Part shown: piece after piece, positions 41,482-51,200 of the stretch | How positions within the stretch are numbered: position 1 is the stretch's first letter | Layout: the number at the start of each line of letters is the position of its first letter | Assembly (NCBI RefSeq): GCF_030817655.1 | Contig: NZ_JAUSZM010000003.1 | Coordinates: 3,596,001-3,660,000, forward strand | Length of the DNA: 64,000 nt | Source of the DNA: Streptomyces sp. V4I2 | GTDB taxonomy: Bacteria; Actinomycetota; Actinomycetes; Streptomycetales; Streptomycetaceae | Direction: 5' to 3' | Notes under the pieces: model-generated | Told to the model about the DNA's origin: nothing | Database searches by the model: none | The model's input: the letters and a program-made list of their open reading frames with translations, nothing else | Program-made: the position numbers and the translations under genes

Positions 41482-41812
41482 TGTGGCCTCCAGAGCCAAT
41501 TGAATTATGACCATAATACTAAGCGGGAGAGCGAGTGGTTGGCAAGTGCTCTTGGGACCGCAGACGGTGAAGGGATCCGGAGGCGCCCCAGCTCGGTCAA
41601 CCGTGATGTGCAGGGCGGACCATCAAGAACTACAGCTGCCGGGACTGACAACCGTCGACATCTCCACCGTCACCTCCACTGGAGACAACCTGCTGTCAAC
41701 GGCGGCGGCGCTCCACGTTTCGTACGGCTTCGCTGTCATCGCCGCCTCAAAACACCCGTCAGTCATTCGGCCCGTCGCACCGTTCCGCATGCGTCCCGAC
41801 AATCGACCCGAT
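41482..41812. other. intergenic region between crotonase and SDR genes
   Basis: It carries the SDR promoter/operator at its left end. The remaining 290 bases show no credible coding frame; the base composition is lower in G+C than the flanking core genes. Confidence 0.4.
41504..41520 (-). promoter_or_regulatory. palindrome overlapping a -10 element upstream of the SDR gene
   Basis: ATTATG-AC-CATAAT (41504-41517) is a perfect inverted repeat; on the minus strand TATTAT at 41520-41515 is a good -10. This is a typical TetR/MarR repressor arrangement, but no such regulator gene is adjacent. Confidence 0.5.
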
Positions 41813-42787
41813 CTACTCGCTTGGGCTACCTCCGAGTCGCCCGGCGGCGAGTGCTCGCGTGTACGTCTCACGATTCAACAGAGGGAGCTCGCCAGTGGCG
41901 TCCGTGGTGGCGATGTATGCAAGCATCCGCCCCTGAGCTTCCTTCGATTGATCTCTGACCAGGAACTCGGCGTGCTCGAACTGCAAGCCGTCCTCGAGCG
42001 ACAGGGTGCTGCCGAAGTAGATGGATCGTTTGATGGCTCCGAGGGACTTCTTCGAGCGCAGGCTCAGATACTTTGCGCGCTCGATCGACCGTGCGAGGAC
42101 CTTTTCCTGTGGCACCACTTCGTCGACCACACCGAGCGAGAGAGCCTCTGCAGGCGTGAACGGCCTGCCTTCGAGAATGGAGAGCAACGCCTGCTGAGTA
42201 CCGATCAGACGAGGCAGTCGCTGAGAGCCGCCGCCACCCGGTGTCAGTGCGAGCAGGACTTCTGTCAGGCCGATGGCATGCTCCCCGTCTGCCATGATGC
42301 GCAGATCACAGGCAAATGCCAGTTCCGCGCCGACGGCAAGTGCCGACCCGTTGAGCGCCGCGACGAAGATGGTGCCGCTTGCATTCATCTTCAGGAAGGT
42401 GGCATGGAAGCCGTCGAGCTGCAGAAGTGTCTTGAGCCGGGTCATCCCCGCGAGCGTTCTGACGACCGGCACTCGGTTGATGAGTCGCGCCGTGCGCGTT
42501 GCGAGCTTGGCCACGCGCGTGTTGATCGGCGGGAATCCAGTGCCACCTTTTTGTAGCCAGCGCACATCAGAATGACTCAAGAAGCGGTCAGGATGCGTAC
42601 CGGTGAAGACGACCGCGCGGATGTCCGGATCGCGGTCTGCACGATCGACCAACTCTTTCAGCTGCTTGGACATCTCGGGATCGAACACCGCATGCGGGCC
42701 TCCGTCGAGACGAGCGACAAGCACCCCTGCGTGGCCCTCGACGTCAATGTGTCCTGCGGGCTGCGAGCTACTTCGCGACGTGTCCAT
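41813..42787 (-). CDS. enoyl-CoA hydratase/isomerase (crotonase) family protein
   Basis: 324 residues, somewhat longer than a typical 260-residue crotonase because of an extra region after the first strand (residues about 85-130). Conserved parts are VLVARLDGGPHAVFD, VVFTGTHPDRFLSHSD, FVAALNGSALAVGAELAFACDLRIMA and LTEVLLALTPGGGGSQRLPRLIG; the oxyanion-hole segments are present and Glu-type catalytic positions are plausible. Two sampled 60-base lines are 57-58% G+C, well below the neighbouring genes, indicating transfer from a lower-GC actinobacterium. It likely acts on an acyl-CoA in lipid or sterol breakdown. Confidence 0.85.
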   Translation of the reverse strand: MDTSRSSSQPAGHIDVEGHAGVLVARLDGGPHAVFDPEMSKQLKELVDRADRDPDIRAVVFTGTHPDRFLSHSDVRWLQKGGTGFPPINTRVAKLATRTARLINRVPVVRTLAGMTRLKTLLQLDGFHATFLKMNASGTIFVAALNGSALAVGAELAFACDLRIMADGEHAIGLTEVLLALTPGGGGSQRLPRLIGTQQALLSILEGRPFTPAEALSLGVVDEVVPQEKVLARSIERAKYLSLRSKKSLGAIKRSIYFGSTLSLEDGLQFEHAEFLVRDQSKEAQGRMLAYIATTDATGELPLLNRETYTRALAAGRLGGSPSE

Positions 42788-43089
42788 GCGGTCCTCCGGT
42801 GAATTGGCTGTGGTCGACGGTTTCCGGCGCTCGCGCGGGTCACGCTCCTCCTGAGACGGCGACGCATTCTGTGCGCAGGGGGCGTGCCGGCCCGGCGATC
42901 CTGTCCTTGCTTCCGGTTTCGATGATCGCGGTCGCCATGTCGTCTCCCGCGGTGCGCGCGAGTGCGCTGACCAGGCCCGACTCTATGGACAGCGAGCTGC
43001 AAGCGAATCTGTCGTCGTATCGGTCACGGGGATGGCGAGGTTCGGAACGCAGGCAGCACGAGCGCTCCGGCGACAGCAGCCATGAAGCT
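42788..43089. other. region without a recognised gene
   Basis: Open frames here lack recognisable domains. On the minus strand MATAIIETGSKDRIAGPA is an isolated short peptide of no known family. It probably holds the crotonase promoter and debris next to the ISKra4 remnant. Confidence 0.35.
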
Positions 43090-43490
43090 TTCAAGCAAAG
43101 GGACCTTTACGGAGGGCGCCAGGAGCAGGCCGCGCGCCGCGGGCCTCTGGATCGACGCCTCCCTGGAGCACTCCACAGCCGCCATGGTCACCAAGCTGTT
43201 CGACCAGGCCCGAAAAGCGCGACCCGACGCACGGCCGCCGCTGGATCGTGCTGGGCGACGGCGCCAACCACCAGCTGGAGTGTCTGGAAAGAGAAGCCGC
43301 CGGACGCGGCGTGGACATCGACATCATCGTTTCGACTTCGTGCACGTGCTCGAACACCTGTGGAAGGCCGCCGAGGACCTGCACCCCGCCCAGCCCGCCC
43401 TCGCCGCCTTCGTCCAGGCCACAGCCCGCGACCTGCTGGAGGGCCACGCCCCGCGCGTGGTCGCCGACCTGCAGGCCTACCAGCGGCGCC
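43090..43490 (+). pseudogene. ISKra4-family transposase remnant
   Basis: WIDASLEHSTAAMVTKLFDQARKARP, then RWIVLGDGANHQLECLEREAAGRGVDIDI in a second frame, then FDFVHVLEHLWKAAEDLHP...ARDLLEGHAPRVVADL back in the first frame, are successive parts of an ISKra4-type transposase. At least two frameshifts and missing ends make it a pseudogene. It borders the right side of the G+C-poor crotonase/SDR segment. Confidence 0.7.
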
Positions 43491-43502
43491 CGCACCGAAC
43501 GG

Positions 43503-44285
43503 TCAGTTCTCGAACAGGCTTCGGTTCGACTGGCTCCAGACCACCCTGCCGTCGAGTTCCTGGAGCAAGCCCTCAGCGACCCAGGTCGCCTGGGGTTCGT
43601 GGCCTTGCCCCGCCAAACGGCGGACGAGTTCGAGGTTCTCCTGCTGCCTGGCGATGACGGCATCAACCATGCCGGACGCCGCGGGAAGGCCGTAGGCAGT
43701 GCAGAACAGTTCCAGGCGTCTGCGGCGGGCGGGCGGTTCCGAGAAGCCCAGCCACCTCAGGCACTCGGCGTCGCTGCGGAAGGGGGCAACGTACTCGAGC
43801 GCGTAGGCCACATCGTGCAATCGCGGAGCCGGGCGCGCAAAGTCCCAGTCGATGATCCCCACGGGCCGGTGGCCCTGCCACACGACGTTCCACGGACCGA
43901 AGTCTCCGTGGCAGATCGCCTCGCCTTCGACCTGCCCGCCACCCGTGCCGACGGCCCAGGCCGCTCCCTCCGGCGGGGAGAAGCCCACGGTCGCGTCGTG
44001 GTATTCACGCAGCAGCCGGGCAAACGCAGACAGACCTTGCTCGTTCACCACGTTGGCCCAGCCCGCCGACCCGGACTCCCCTTCGAGATAACTCAGGACC
44101 TCGCGGCCCTGCTCGTCGAACCCCAGGGCTCGGGGCGCGTACGGAAAGCCCACCGCTTCCAGATGTCGCAGCAGTGAATGAACCGTCGCAGTCCATGGCT
44201 GAACGGGCCTGCGGATCGTGTCACCGATACGCACGATCTGCCGATGAGGGTGATCTTGCACAACGTCTTCGCTCGCCACCCGCAT
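43503..44285 (-). CDS. aminoglycoside-phosphotransferase (APH) family protein
   Basis: 260 residues from the ATG at 44285 (longer starts are possible). The kinase-like core is intact: catalytic Asp128 in HGDFGPWN and metal-binding Asp146-W-Asp148 in GIIDWDFARP, followed by LHDVAYALEYVAPF. APH-fold enzymes phosphorylate antibiotics, choline, homoserine or sugars. The position beside IS debris and no antibiotic cluster leaves the substrate unknown. It should not be read as proven drug resistance. Confidence 0.8.
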   Translation of the reverse strand: MRVASEDVVQDHPHRQIVRIGDTIRRPVQPWTATVHSLLRHLEAVGFPYAPRALGFDEQGREVLSYLEGESGSAGWANVVNEQGLSAFARLLREYHDATVGFSPPEGAAWAVGTGGGQVEGEAICHGDFGPWNVVWQGHRPVGIIDWDFARPAPRLHDVAYALEYVAPFRSDAECLRWLGFSEPPARRRRLELFCTAYGLPAASGMVDAVIARQQENLELVRRLAGQGHEPQATWVAEGLLQELDGRVVWSQSNRSLFEN

Positions 44286-44637
44286 GACGCTACCCACGTC
44301 GCGAACGGCGCAGCACATGGGTAACTGCGAGCAACGATCAGCGGCCAGACACTTCCCCGCGACAGTCTCTCCACAGCCCAGGCAGCAGCCATGTCTCGCC
44401 CTACCCCGGCCTGCGCGCGCGAGGTTCCGGCATCTGCGCCGCCTCTGCTGCCGGCCCGGTACTCGACTGGCCACGCCGTGGATGGCAGCCCCATGCCGAC
44501 ACAACAAGGAAATCGAGCGCCGTGACCTGCCGATTTCAGGTTTTCCGCAGGTACACCGAAGCCGGGAGCGCCACGATGACCTCTGCCTGGCCGCCGACGC
44601 CATCGTGGGGCGGACGACCGACTGAGGGGGGACAATC
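44286..44637. other. intergenic region without a recognised gene
   Basis: About 350 bases between the APH gene and the alpha/beta hydrolase. No coding frame with a recognisable domain on either strand. It must contain the two divergent promoters; no clear palindrome was found. Confidence 0.4.
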
Positions 44638-45750
44638 ATGCCGATCCACAAGGGCGCCGCCGTCCCCCGTCACACCACAACCGGCGTTCCCGACGCCCAG
44701 GTCACCGTCCACCCCGTCACCACGGACGACGGACTCGGCCTCCAACTGACCCGTTTCCGCCGGGCGGAGTGCGACGACGTCGTACTTCTCGTACATGGAC
44801 TGACCGCGTCCAGCGACCTGTTCATCATGCCCGAGCACCGGAATCTGGCGACCTGCCTCCTCGACAACGGTTTCGCGGACGTATGGACGCTCGACATGCG
44901 GATGAGCAACCGCTTCCCGTACAACACGGAACCGCACGCACACACCCTCGACGACATCGCCCTGTACGACTACCCGGCCGCGCTCGCCGAACTGCGCCGG
45001 CATGTCGGCGAACGGCGGGTGCACGTCGTGGCGCACTGTCTCGGGTCGATGACCTTCCTCATGAGCCTGTACGCCGGCGCCGTACGGGACGTCACCAGCG
45101 TCGTCACCAGCGCGGTCGGCCTGCTGATGCGCGTACCGGCCTGGTCTCGCTGGAAGCTGGCGTACGGCCCCGCGCTCGTCGAGGGCGCGCTCGGACTGTC
45201 CCAGCTCGACCCGCGGAGCGGCGACGCGGCCTGGTTCAGCCGGAGCGGGTTGTTTGCCCGTCTGGTGTCACTGGCGCACCCGGAGTGCGACAACCCGGCC
45301 TGCCACATGGTGAGCTTCATGTGGGGCACCGGCTGGCCCGCGCTCTACAGCCACGACAAACTCGACCCCGTCACTCACGACCGCGTCGCGGACCTGCTCG
45401 GCCCTGTCGGGCTGGGCTACCACCGGCACATCGGCAGGATCGTACGAGCGGGTCGTGCCATGAAGTACGACGCCGCCGAACCGCGCCACGCGCGCCTCCC
45501 GGACGACTACCTCGCGGCGGCGGCCAAGGGCGGCCCACCGGTGCTGTTCCTGACCGGCGAGCACAACCGCGTCTTCGGGGACTCCGTCGTCCAGGAACAC
45601 GAGGCGATGTGTCGGGATACCGCTGACCCCGACCGCTACGAACTGTTCGTCGCCCCCGGCTACGGCTACGTGGACACGATCATCGGCCGGGACGCGCACC
45701 GGGACGTGTTCCCGCACCTCCTCGACTTCCTCCACCGAAGGGCTGTATGA
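44638..45750 (+). CDS. alpha/beta hydrolase with cysteine nucleophile
   Basis: 370 residues. The fold is clear (VVLLVHGLTASSDLFIMPEHRNLATCLLDNGF, VFLTGEHNRVFGDS late acidic strand). The nucleophile elbow reads A-H-Cys134-L-G-S instead of GxSxG, so the nucleophile would be Cys, as in dienelactone hydrolase. The gene ends one base before a cholesterol-oxidase-like GMC gene, a pairing I associate with combined hydrolase/oxidase systems acting on sterols or similar lipids. No signal peptide. Probably hydrolyses an ester or lactone made by or fed to the oxidase. Confidence 0.82.
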   Translation: MPIHKGAAVPRHTTTGVPDAQVTVHPVTTDDGLGLQLTRFRRAECDDVVLLVHGLTASSDLFIMPEHRNLATCLLDNGFADVWTLDMRMSNRFPYNTEPHAHTLDDIALYDYPAALAELRRHVGERRVHVVAHCLGSMTFLMSLYAGAVRDVTSVVTSAVGLLMRVPAWSRWKLAYGPALVEGALGLSQLDPRSGDAAWFSRSGLFARLVSLAHPECDNPACHMVSFMWGTGWPALYSHDKLDPVTHDRVADLLGPVGLGYHRHIGRIVRAGRAMKYDAAEPRHARLPDDYLAAAAKGGPPVLFLTGEHNRVFGDSVVQEHEAMCRDTADPDRYELFVAPGYGYVDTIIGRDAHRDVFPHLLDFLHRRAV

Positions 45751-45751
45751 G

Positions 45752-48133
45752 ATGACGGAGTCGCACGCCGAACACGTCGAAACCGTCGTCGTCGGCTCGG
45801 GATTCGGCGGCTCCGTGGCCGCGTACCGGCTGGCCGCGGCCGGACAGCAGGTGGTCCTGCTGGAACGCGGACGCGCCTACCCGCCCGGCAGCTTCGCCCG
45901 TTCCCCGGCCGAACTCGGCCGTGCGTTCTGGGACCCGCGGGCAGGCCTGCACGGCCTGTTCGACGTGTGGAGCTTCCGCGCCTTCGACTCCGTCGTCGCC
46001 AGCGGACTGGGCGGCGGATCGCTCATCTACGCGAGCGTGCTGCTGCGCAAGGACGAACGCTGGTTCGTCGACGAACAGCCGCTGCCCGGCGGCGGCTACG
46101 AGGCCTGGCCCGTCGGCCGCGCCGAACTCGACCCGCACTACGACGAGGTCGAGCGGATGCTCCGCCCGGTCCCGTACCCGCTCGACCGCCCCGGCTACAC
46201 GGACACACCCCGGGCGCACGCGATGCGTGAAGCGGCCGAACGGCTGGGCCTGACGGCGGAACGGCCGCCGCTCGCGATCAGCTTCGCCCCGAAACCGGGC
46301 GCCGACCCCGAGCCCGGACTGCCGATGGCCGACACCGACCACGGCAACCTGCACGGAGTCGGTCGCCGTACCTGCCGGCTGTGCGGTGAGTGCAACCTCG
46401 GCTGCAACGACGGCGCCAAGAACAGCCTCGACCACACCTACCTGTCGGCGGCCCGGCGCCACGGTGCCGACCTGCGCACCGGACACGAGGTGCGCGCGGT
46501 GCGGGCACTCGCGCGAGGCGGTTACGCGGTGGATTACGTCAGACACGGAAGACACGGACCAGATGGCGAAGGGGGAGGGGAAAGGGGTGATCCGGACGGC
46601 CGCCGCGGGGACGGAGGAGTCGCGTCCGGATCACCCCACACCTCCGGATCACCCCGTACCTCCCGAACGCTCCGCACCATCAGCTGCGACCGTCTGATCC
46701 TCGCCGCCGGCACCTACAACACGGTCTCGCTGCTGCTGCGTTCCCGCCGGAACCTGCCCGGTCTGAGCCCGGCGATCGGCAGCCGGTTCTCGACGAACGG
46801 CGACCACCTCGCGTTCGTGCTCCGGGCCAGGCGGGGCGACGAGCCCCGGCCGATGCGTCCCAGCCGCGGTCCGGTCATCACCAGCTCCATCCGGCTGCCC
46901 GACGAACTGGACGGCGTACCGGGCGCGGGGCGCGGAGGGTACATCCAGGACGCGGGATACCCGGGTTTCGTGGAGTGGCTCGTCGAAGGCGCTCACGCAC
47001 CGCAGGGAGTCTCCCGGGCGGCCCGCTTCCTGGCCGGAAGGCTGCTCGACCGGATCTCCCGCGCCCCGGACCCCAGCCTCTCGGGCGCGTTCGCCGAGCT
47101 CCTCGGCGACGGCGCGTTCACCGGTACGTCCCTGCCGCTGCTCGCGATGGGCCGAGATGTGCCGGACGGCGAACTGCGCATGCGCGGCGGCCGGTTGGAC
47201 AGCAGCTGGACGGTACGGGGCGGCAGCGCGGCCCAGTTCGAGCGGACGCGCACACTCATGCGGCAGATCGCCGGCGCGCTCGGCGGCGGTTACGCCGACC
47301 ATCCACTCTGGCACCGGGACCGCGTCCTCACGGTGCACCCGCTGGGCGGCGCCCCCATCGGCCGGCACCCCGGCATCGGGGTCTGCGATCCGTACGGCGA
47401 GGTCTTCGGCCACCCGGGCCTGTACGTGGCGGACGGGGCGGCGATGCCCGGCCCGGTGGGCCCCAACCCGGCCCTCACCATCGCGGCCCTCGCCGACCGT
47501 ATGTGCACCCGCCTGCTGGAGCACCGGCCCGCCACTCCACAGGCGGTCGCGCACCGCACGTACCCCCGCCGCACCTCGCTCCAGTTCACGGAGGAACTGC
47601 GCGGACGCTACGCACACGGTGCGGACGGGTCCCGTACCGAACCGTTCGCGTTCCGGCTCACCGTCACGGCCGACGACGTGGACGCCTTCCTGGAGGAACC
47701 GGACCACGAGGCGCGCGCGGACGGCTGGATCGACAGCCCCTCCTTCGGAGGGCGCCGCCCCGTCCTGCACGGCAGCGTCCGCCTGTTCACGGACGGCCGC
47801 GGCACGATGTGCTACCTGCTCCACTTCACCGACGCCGACGGTCACCCCCGCACCTTCGCCGGCCGCAAGGACCTGGCGCCCGGCGCCCCGACCCGCCTGT
47901 GGACCGACACGACCAGGCTGGCCTTCCGCGTCCTGAACGGACACGTCCACGAACCGGGCGGGACCGACGCCGAGCTACTGGGCACGGGGACGGTGAATCT
48001 CGGCGCCACCGATCTCGCCCGCCTGCTCACCACGTTCCGCACAACGGGCCCGCACGGCACCGCGGCACTCACTCGCTTCGGCCGCTTCTTCGCCGGCGAA
48101 CTCTGGAACACCTACGCCCTGCGGCGCCCCTGA
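45752..48133 (+). CDS. cholesterol-oxidase-like GMC oxidoreductase
   Basis: 793 residues. FAD-binding GxGxxG is G15-SGFGG20; VVASGLGGGSLIYASVLLR and VHPLGGAPIGRHP...LYVADGAAMPGPVGPNPALTI complete the GMC core. Cys208, 211, 214 and 218 form CxxCxxCxxxC (CRLCGECNLGC), typical of ChoD-like members and reminiscent of a [4Fe-4S] motif. A low-complexity insertion (residues about 265-310) is encoded by a repeat-rich segment. Residues about 600-793 are a second beta-rich domain. It would oxidise an alcohol, perhaps a sterol, with FAD. It is co-transcribed with the alpha/beta hydrolase upstream. Confidence 0.88.
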   Translation: MTESHAEHVETVVVGSGFGGSVAAYRLAAAGQQVVLLERGRAYPPGSFARSPAELGRAFWDPRAGLHGLFDVWSFRAFDSVVASGLGGGSLIYASVLLRKDERWFVDEQPLPGGGYEAWPVGRAELDPHYDEVERMLRPVPYPLDRPGYTDTPRAHAMREAAERLGLTAERPPLAISFAPKPGADPEPGLPMADTDHGNLHGVGRRTCRLCGECNLGCNDGAKNSLDHTYLSAARRHGADLRTGHEVRAVRALARGGYAVDYVRHGRHGPDGEGGGERGDPDGRRGDGGVASGSPHTSGSPRTSRTLRTISCDRLILAAGTYNTVSLLLRSRRNLPGLSPAIGSRFSTNGDHLAFVLRARRGDEPRPMRPSRGPVITSSIRLPDELDGVPGAGRGGYIQDAGYPGFVEWLVEGAHAPQGVSRAARFLAGRLLDRISRAPDPSLSGAFAELLGDGAFTGTSLPLLAMGRDVPDGELRMRGGRLDSSWTVRGGSAAQFERTRTLMRQIAGALGGGYADHPLWHRDRVLTVHPLGGAPIGRHPGIGVCDPYGEVFGHPGLYVADGAAMPGPVGPNPALTIAALADRMCTRLLEHRPATPQAVAHRTYPRRTSLQFTEELRGRYAHGADGSRTEPFAFRLTVTADDVDAFLEEPDHEARADGWIDSPSFGGRRPVLHGSVRLFTDGRGTMCYLLHFTDADGHPRTFAGRKDLAPGAPTRLWTDTTRLAFRVLNGHVHEPGGTDAELLGTGTVNLGATDLARLLTTFRTTGPHGTAALTRFGRFFAGELWNTYALRRP
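46584..46655. repeat. inverted and direct repeats inserted in the GMC gene
   Basis: GGGGTGATCCGGA (46584-46596) is inverted relative to TCCGGATCACCCC at 46625-46637, which is directly repeated at 46643-46655. The unit codes for the Gly/Ser/Arg-rich insertion and looks like a small mobile repeat tolerated in frame. Confidence 0.6.
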
Positions 48134-48275
48134 GAAGCTCGAAACCCACAACGTCGCCGCCGCCCTCCGGGCCGACTCCGTCGACCAGCGGCTGAACTCC
48201 CGACGCTGAGCGGGACAAAGCCCGAGCGTGCCCCTCGGAGCACTCACTCCAGCAGAGCTTGTGCTGTCGGGAACC

Positions 48276-51200
48276 TCATGTGCCGGGTGTCGTACCAGCT
48301 GTCGGAGGCGAGGGCCGGACGGCGATTCGGTGGTGTTCGTGATCAGCCAATTCGGACAGGGCGAGGGTCCCGCAGGTATCCGCCAGGGCTTTCACCTGTT
48401 CCAACTCGGCGAGTGCTTCGGCCTGGCGGCCGGAGGCGGACAGTGCGGTACCGGCGGTCAGCCGGGCCACGGCCTCGTTGAGGGGCATCCGGGCCGCACG
48501 GAACTCGGCAGCGGCCTGGCACGCGGTGAAACCCGCCGCCGGGTTCTGCCGGGCGAGTTGTACCTCGGCGCGGGCCAGCAACGCGAAACCGCGCCAGCCG
48601 GGCGACAGGTCGAGCCCCGCGGCAGCGGCTGCTCGGTCGGCCCACGTCTCGGCAGCCGTCACGTCACCCAGGGCCAGTTCCGCGACAGCCAGCAGCCGGA
48701 ACCACATCGGGCGGACCGGGGCTTCGAACCCGAGCAGGTGCGGGCCGCCGCCCGCTTCGAGCACCTTGCTGACACAGCCCTCCGGATCGCCGTTGAGCAG
48801 CAGCGTCTGGCCGAGCATCCCGACCATCGCCGACCGGTGCGCGCCCGGTGCGGGGCCGGCCGAAGAGAGTGACTCCTCACAGATCTTCAGTGCTCCGACG
48901 AAGTCTCCCCGCCACATCAGGACAGCCGCGCTCACCACCTCGGCCAACGAGCGCGGCTCGCCGCTGCCGACGAGTGACGCCGCCTCCAGGGCGTCGTCGG
49001 CGTAGGCCGCCGCCTCGTCCAGGCGTCCGAGCCACAGGTAGGCGTAGGCGGAGGCGGCGAAGAGATCGGCGAGCACGAGGCTCTGGCCGGTGCGGCGGGA
49101 CATTTCCAGGCCTCGACGGAGATGGCGCAGTGCGGGGTCGTAGCGTCCGTGGAGCATCTCCGTCCAGCCCGTCATGACGAGCGTGTCCATCTGCCCGGCC
49201 AGTTCCTGGTCGTCGGTGTCGTCGAGCACTTCCACCACGGGGCCGAGGTAGTCGGCCGCCCGGGCGTCGCCCGCGAAGGTATGCGCCAGGGCCAGGAGAG
49301 CGCGGACCGCGGTGGTCTGCGGCGGGTCGCCGATACGTTCCGCCGACCGCAACGCGCGTTCGCCCCAGTCGATCGCCGTGGAGAAGTCGTTCTTACGAAG
49401 GGCCACCACCGCGACGCCCAACTCCAAAGTGGCGGTCTCAGGCTGCAGTTGGCCCTCGTGGTCCGCCAACTCCCCCAGCAGCAGAGCCGTGGCCTCTTCG
49501 TACCGGCCGAGCGCCCACTCCATGGTGGCTCGTAGGGCAGTCACCTGGGCCCGTCGGCCCCGGGCCCGCGCGGGCAGGAGGGTGGCGGCCTTGCGCAGGA
49601 CGGCGCGGCTTTCCAGCAGTCGTCCGGCCATACCCAGCGCTTCGGCCTGCTGGAGCCACAGTTCGGGCCGCAGTCGACTCTGCTCGCCGAGCAACCGCAG
49701 GGCTTCCTGTGTCCAGTGCGCGGCGGTGGCCGGCGCGATCGTCATCACCTGACGGGCGGCCCGTACCAGTACGTCGACGGCGTGTTCGTCTCCTACGCGC
49801 GCCGAACGCTGAACGTGCGACGCCTGGGCGGTCAGCGGTGCGCCGTGCAGGGCCAGGCCGTCCGCGGCCCGGGTGTGCGCCTCGATCCGCCAGCCGGCGC
49901 TCGCCCCCTGGTACACCGCTGCCCGCACCAGCGGATGGCGGAACCGGAACTGGCGCGTGGAGCCGACCTGGCGTACGAGGTCCCGCTCCGCGACCTCGTC
50001 CAGGGCGGCAAGGGCCTGTGCCTCACCGGTCCGGGCCACGACTGCCACCATGCCGGCTTCAAAAGAGTCGCCGAGCACCGCGGCCGCCTGTGTACAGACC
50101 CTCGCAGTGGCCGACAGACCTCCCAGCTCCTCCAGCAGCGCGGCCCGCACCGACTGCGGCAGATCGCCGACGACAGGTGCCGAGGCGGCCGGCACCGCCG
50201 GCGGGCTTTCGTTCCCGGCGCTTCGGGCCAGCGCCTCCAGATAGAACGGGTTGCCGCCGCTGGCCTCGTACAGCCGTTGGAAACGCCAGTGATCCGTCCT
50301 GGCCCCGCACAGCTCCGCTCCCTCGGCCGGAGACAGCGGACCCAACTCGACTCTGGCCACTCTTCCCTCCGTGCCTGCCCGGGCCAGCGCTGCGGCCAGT
50401 CGCGACGGGGCCTGCCGGGGACGGTAGGCGAGGGCGAGCAGCAGCGGTGTCCTCGGCGGATGCCGTACCAGATGGTCGATCAGCTCGGCTGTACCGTCAT
50501 CCGTCCACTGCAGGTCGTCCAGGCTGAGCACGAGCCCGCCGTCGGCACTCAGCGTCTCCAGCAGCGTTCGCACCGCCCGGTGGAACCAGTACCGTTCGAC
50601 CTTCACCGGCTCCGGACCGGTCGGGAACCGGTCACAGAGCGCGGGGAAGACCGTACTCAGCAGGGCGAACGCGCCGGGCGGTAACCCGTCGTGCCGGAGC
50701 CGGAGGAAGTCCTCATGGCCGAGGTGGTCGTCCAAGGCGTCCACGAACGCACCGTAGGGAGCCCGGTCGAACTCCACGCTGCGGCCGGCCAAGGACACGA
50801 AGCCGCGCTGGCTCGCGCGCTCGCCCAATTCCCCGAGCAGCCGTGTCTTTCCGATACCCGGTTCCCCGACCACCTCGAGCACCCCTGGCGCACCGGCCAG
50901 GGCATCCTCGATCGCGCCGTCGAGGACCGTCAACTCCGCTGCCCGCCCGACCAGGTGGCTCCCCGTCCGGGGACGCCGCGGTGTCGGCGGGCCGGGGAGG
51001 TCGGCGCCGCCCCGTGGGGTGCGCACCGGCGGGGGCACGGGTAACGGGCGCGGCACGAGAGCGGGTGCGGACCCCGGACCACGCCCGGCGGCTGGGACGG
51101 CGGCTGGGACGTTCAGTGCGGGGTCGGTGGTGAGGATCTGCTGGTGCAGTTGCCGAAGCCGGAGGCTGGGGTCACAGCCGAGTTCTTCGGCCAACAGCAG

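Noticed and set aside
43503..44285. Calling the APH-fold gene an antibiotic-resistance determinant
   Set aside because: The fold is shared by many metabolic kinases, and nothing nearby supports a drug substrate.
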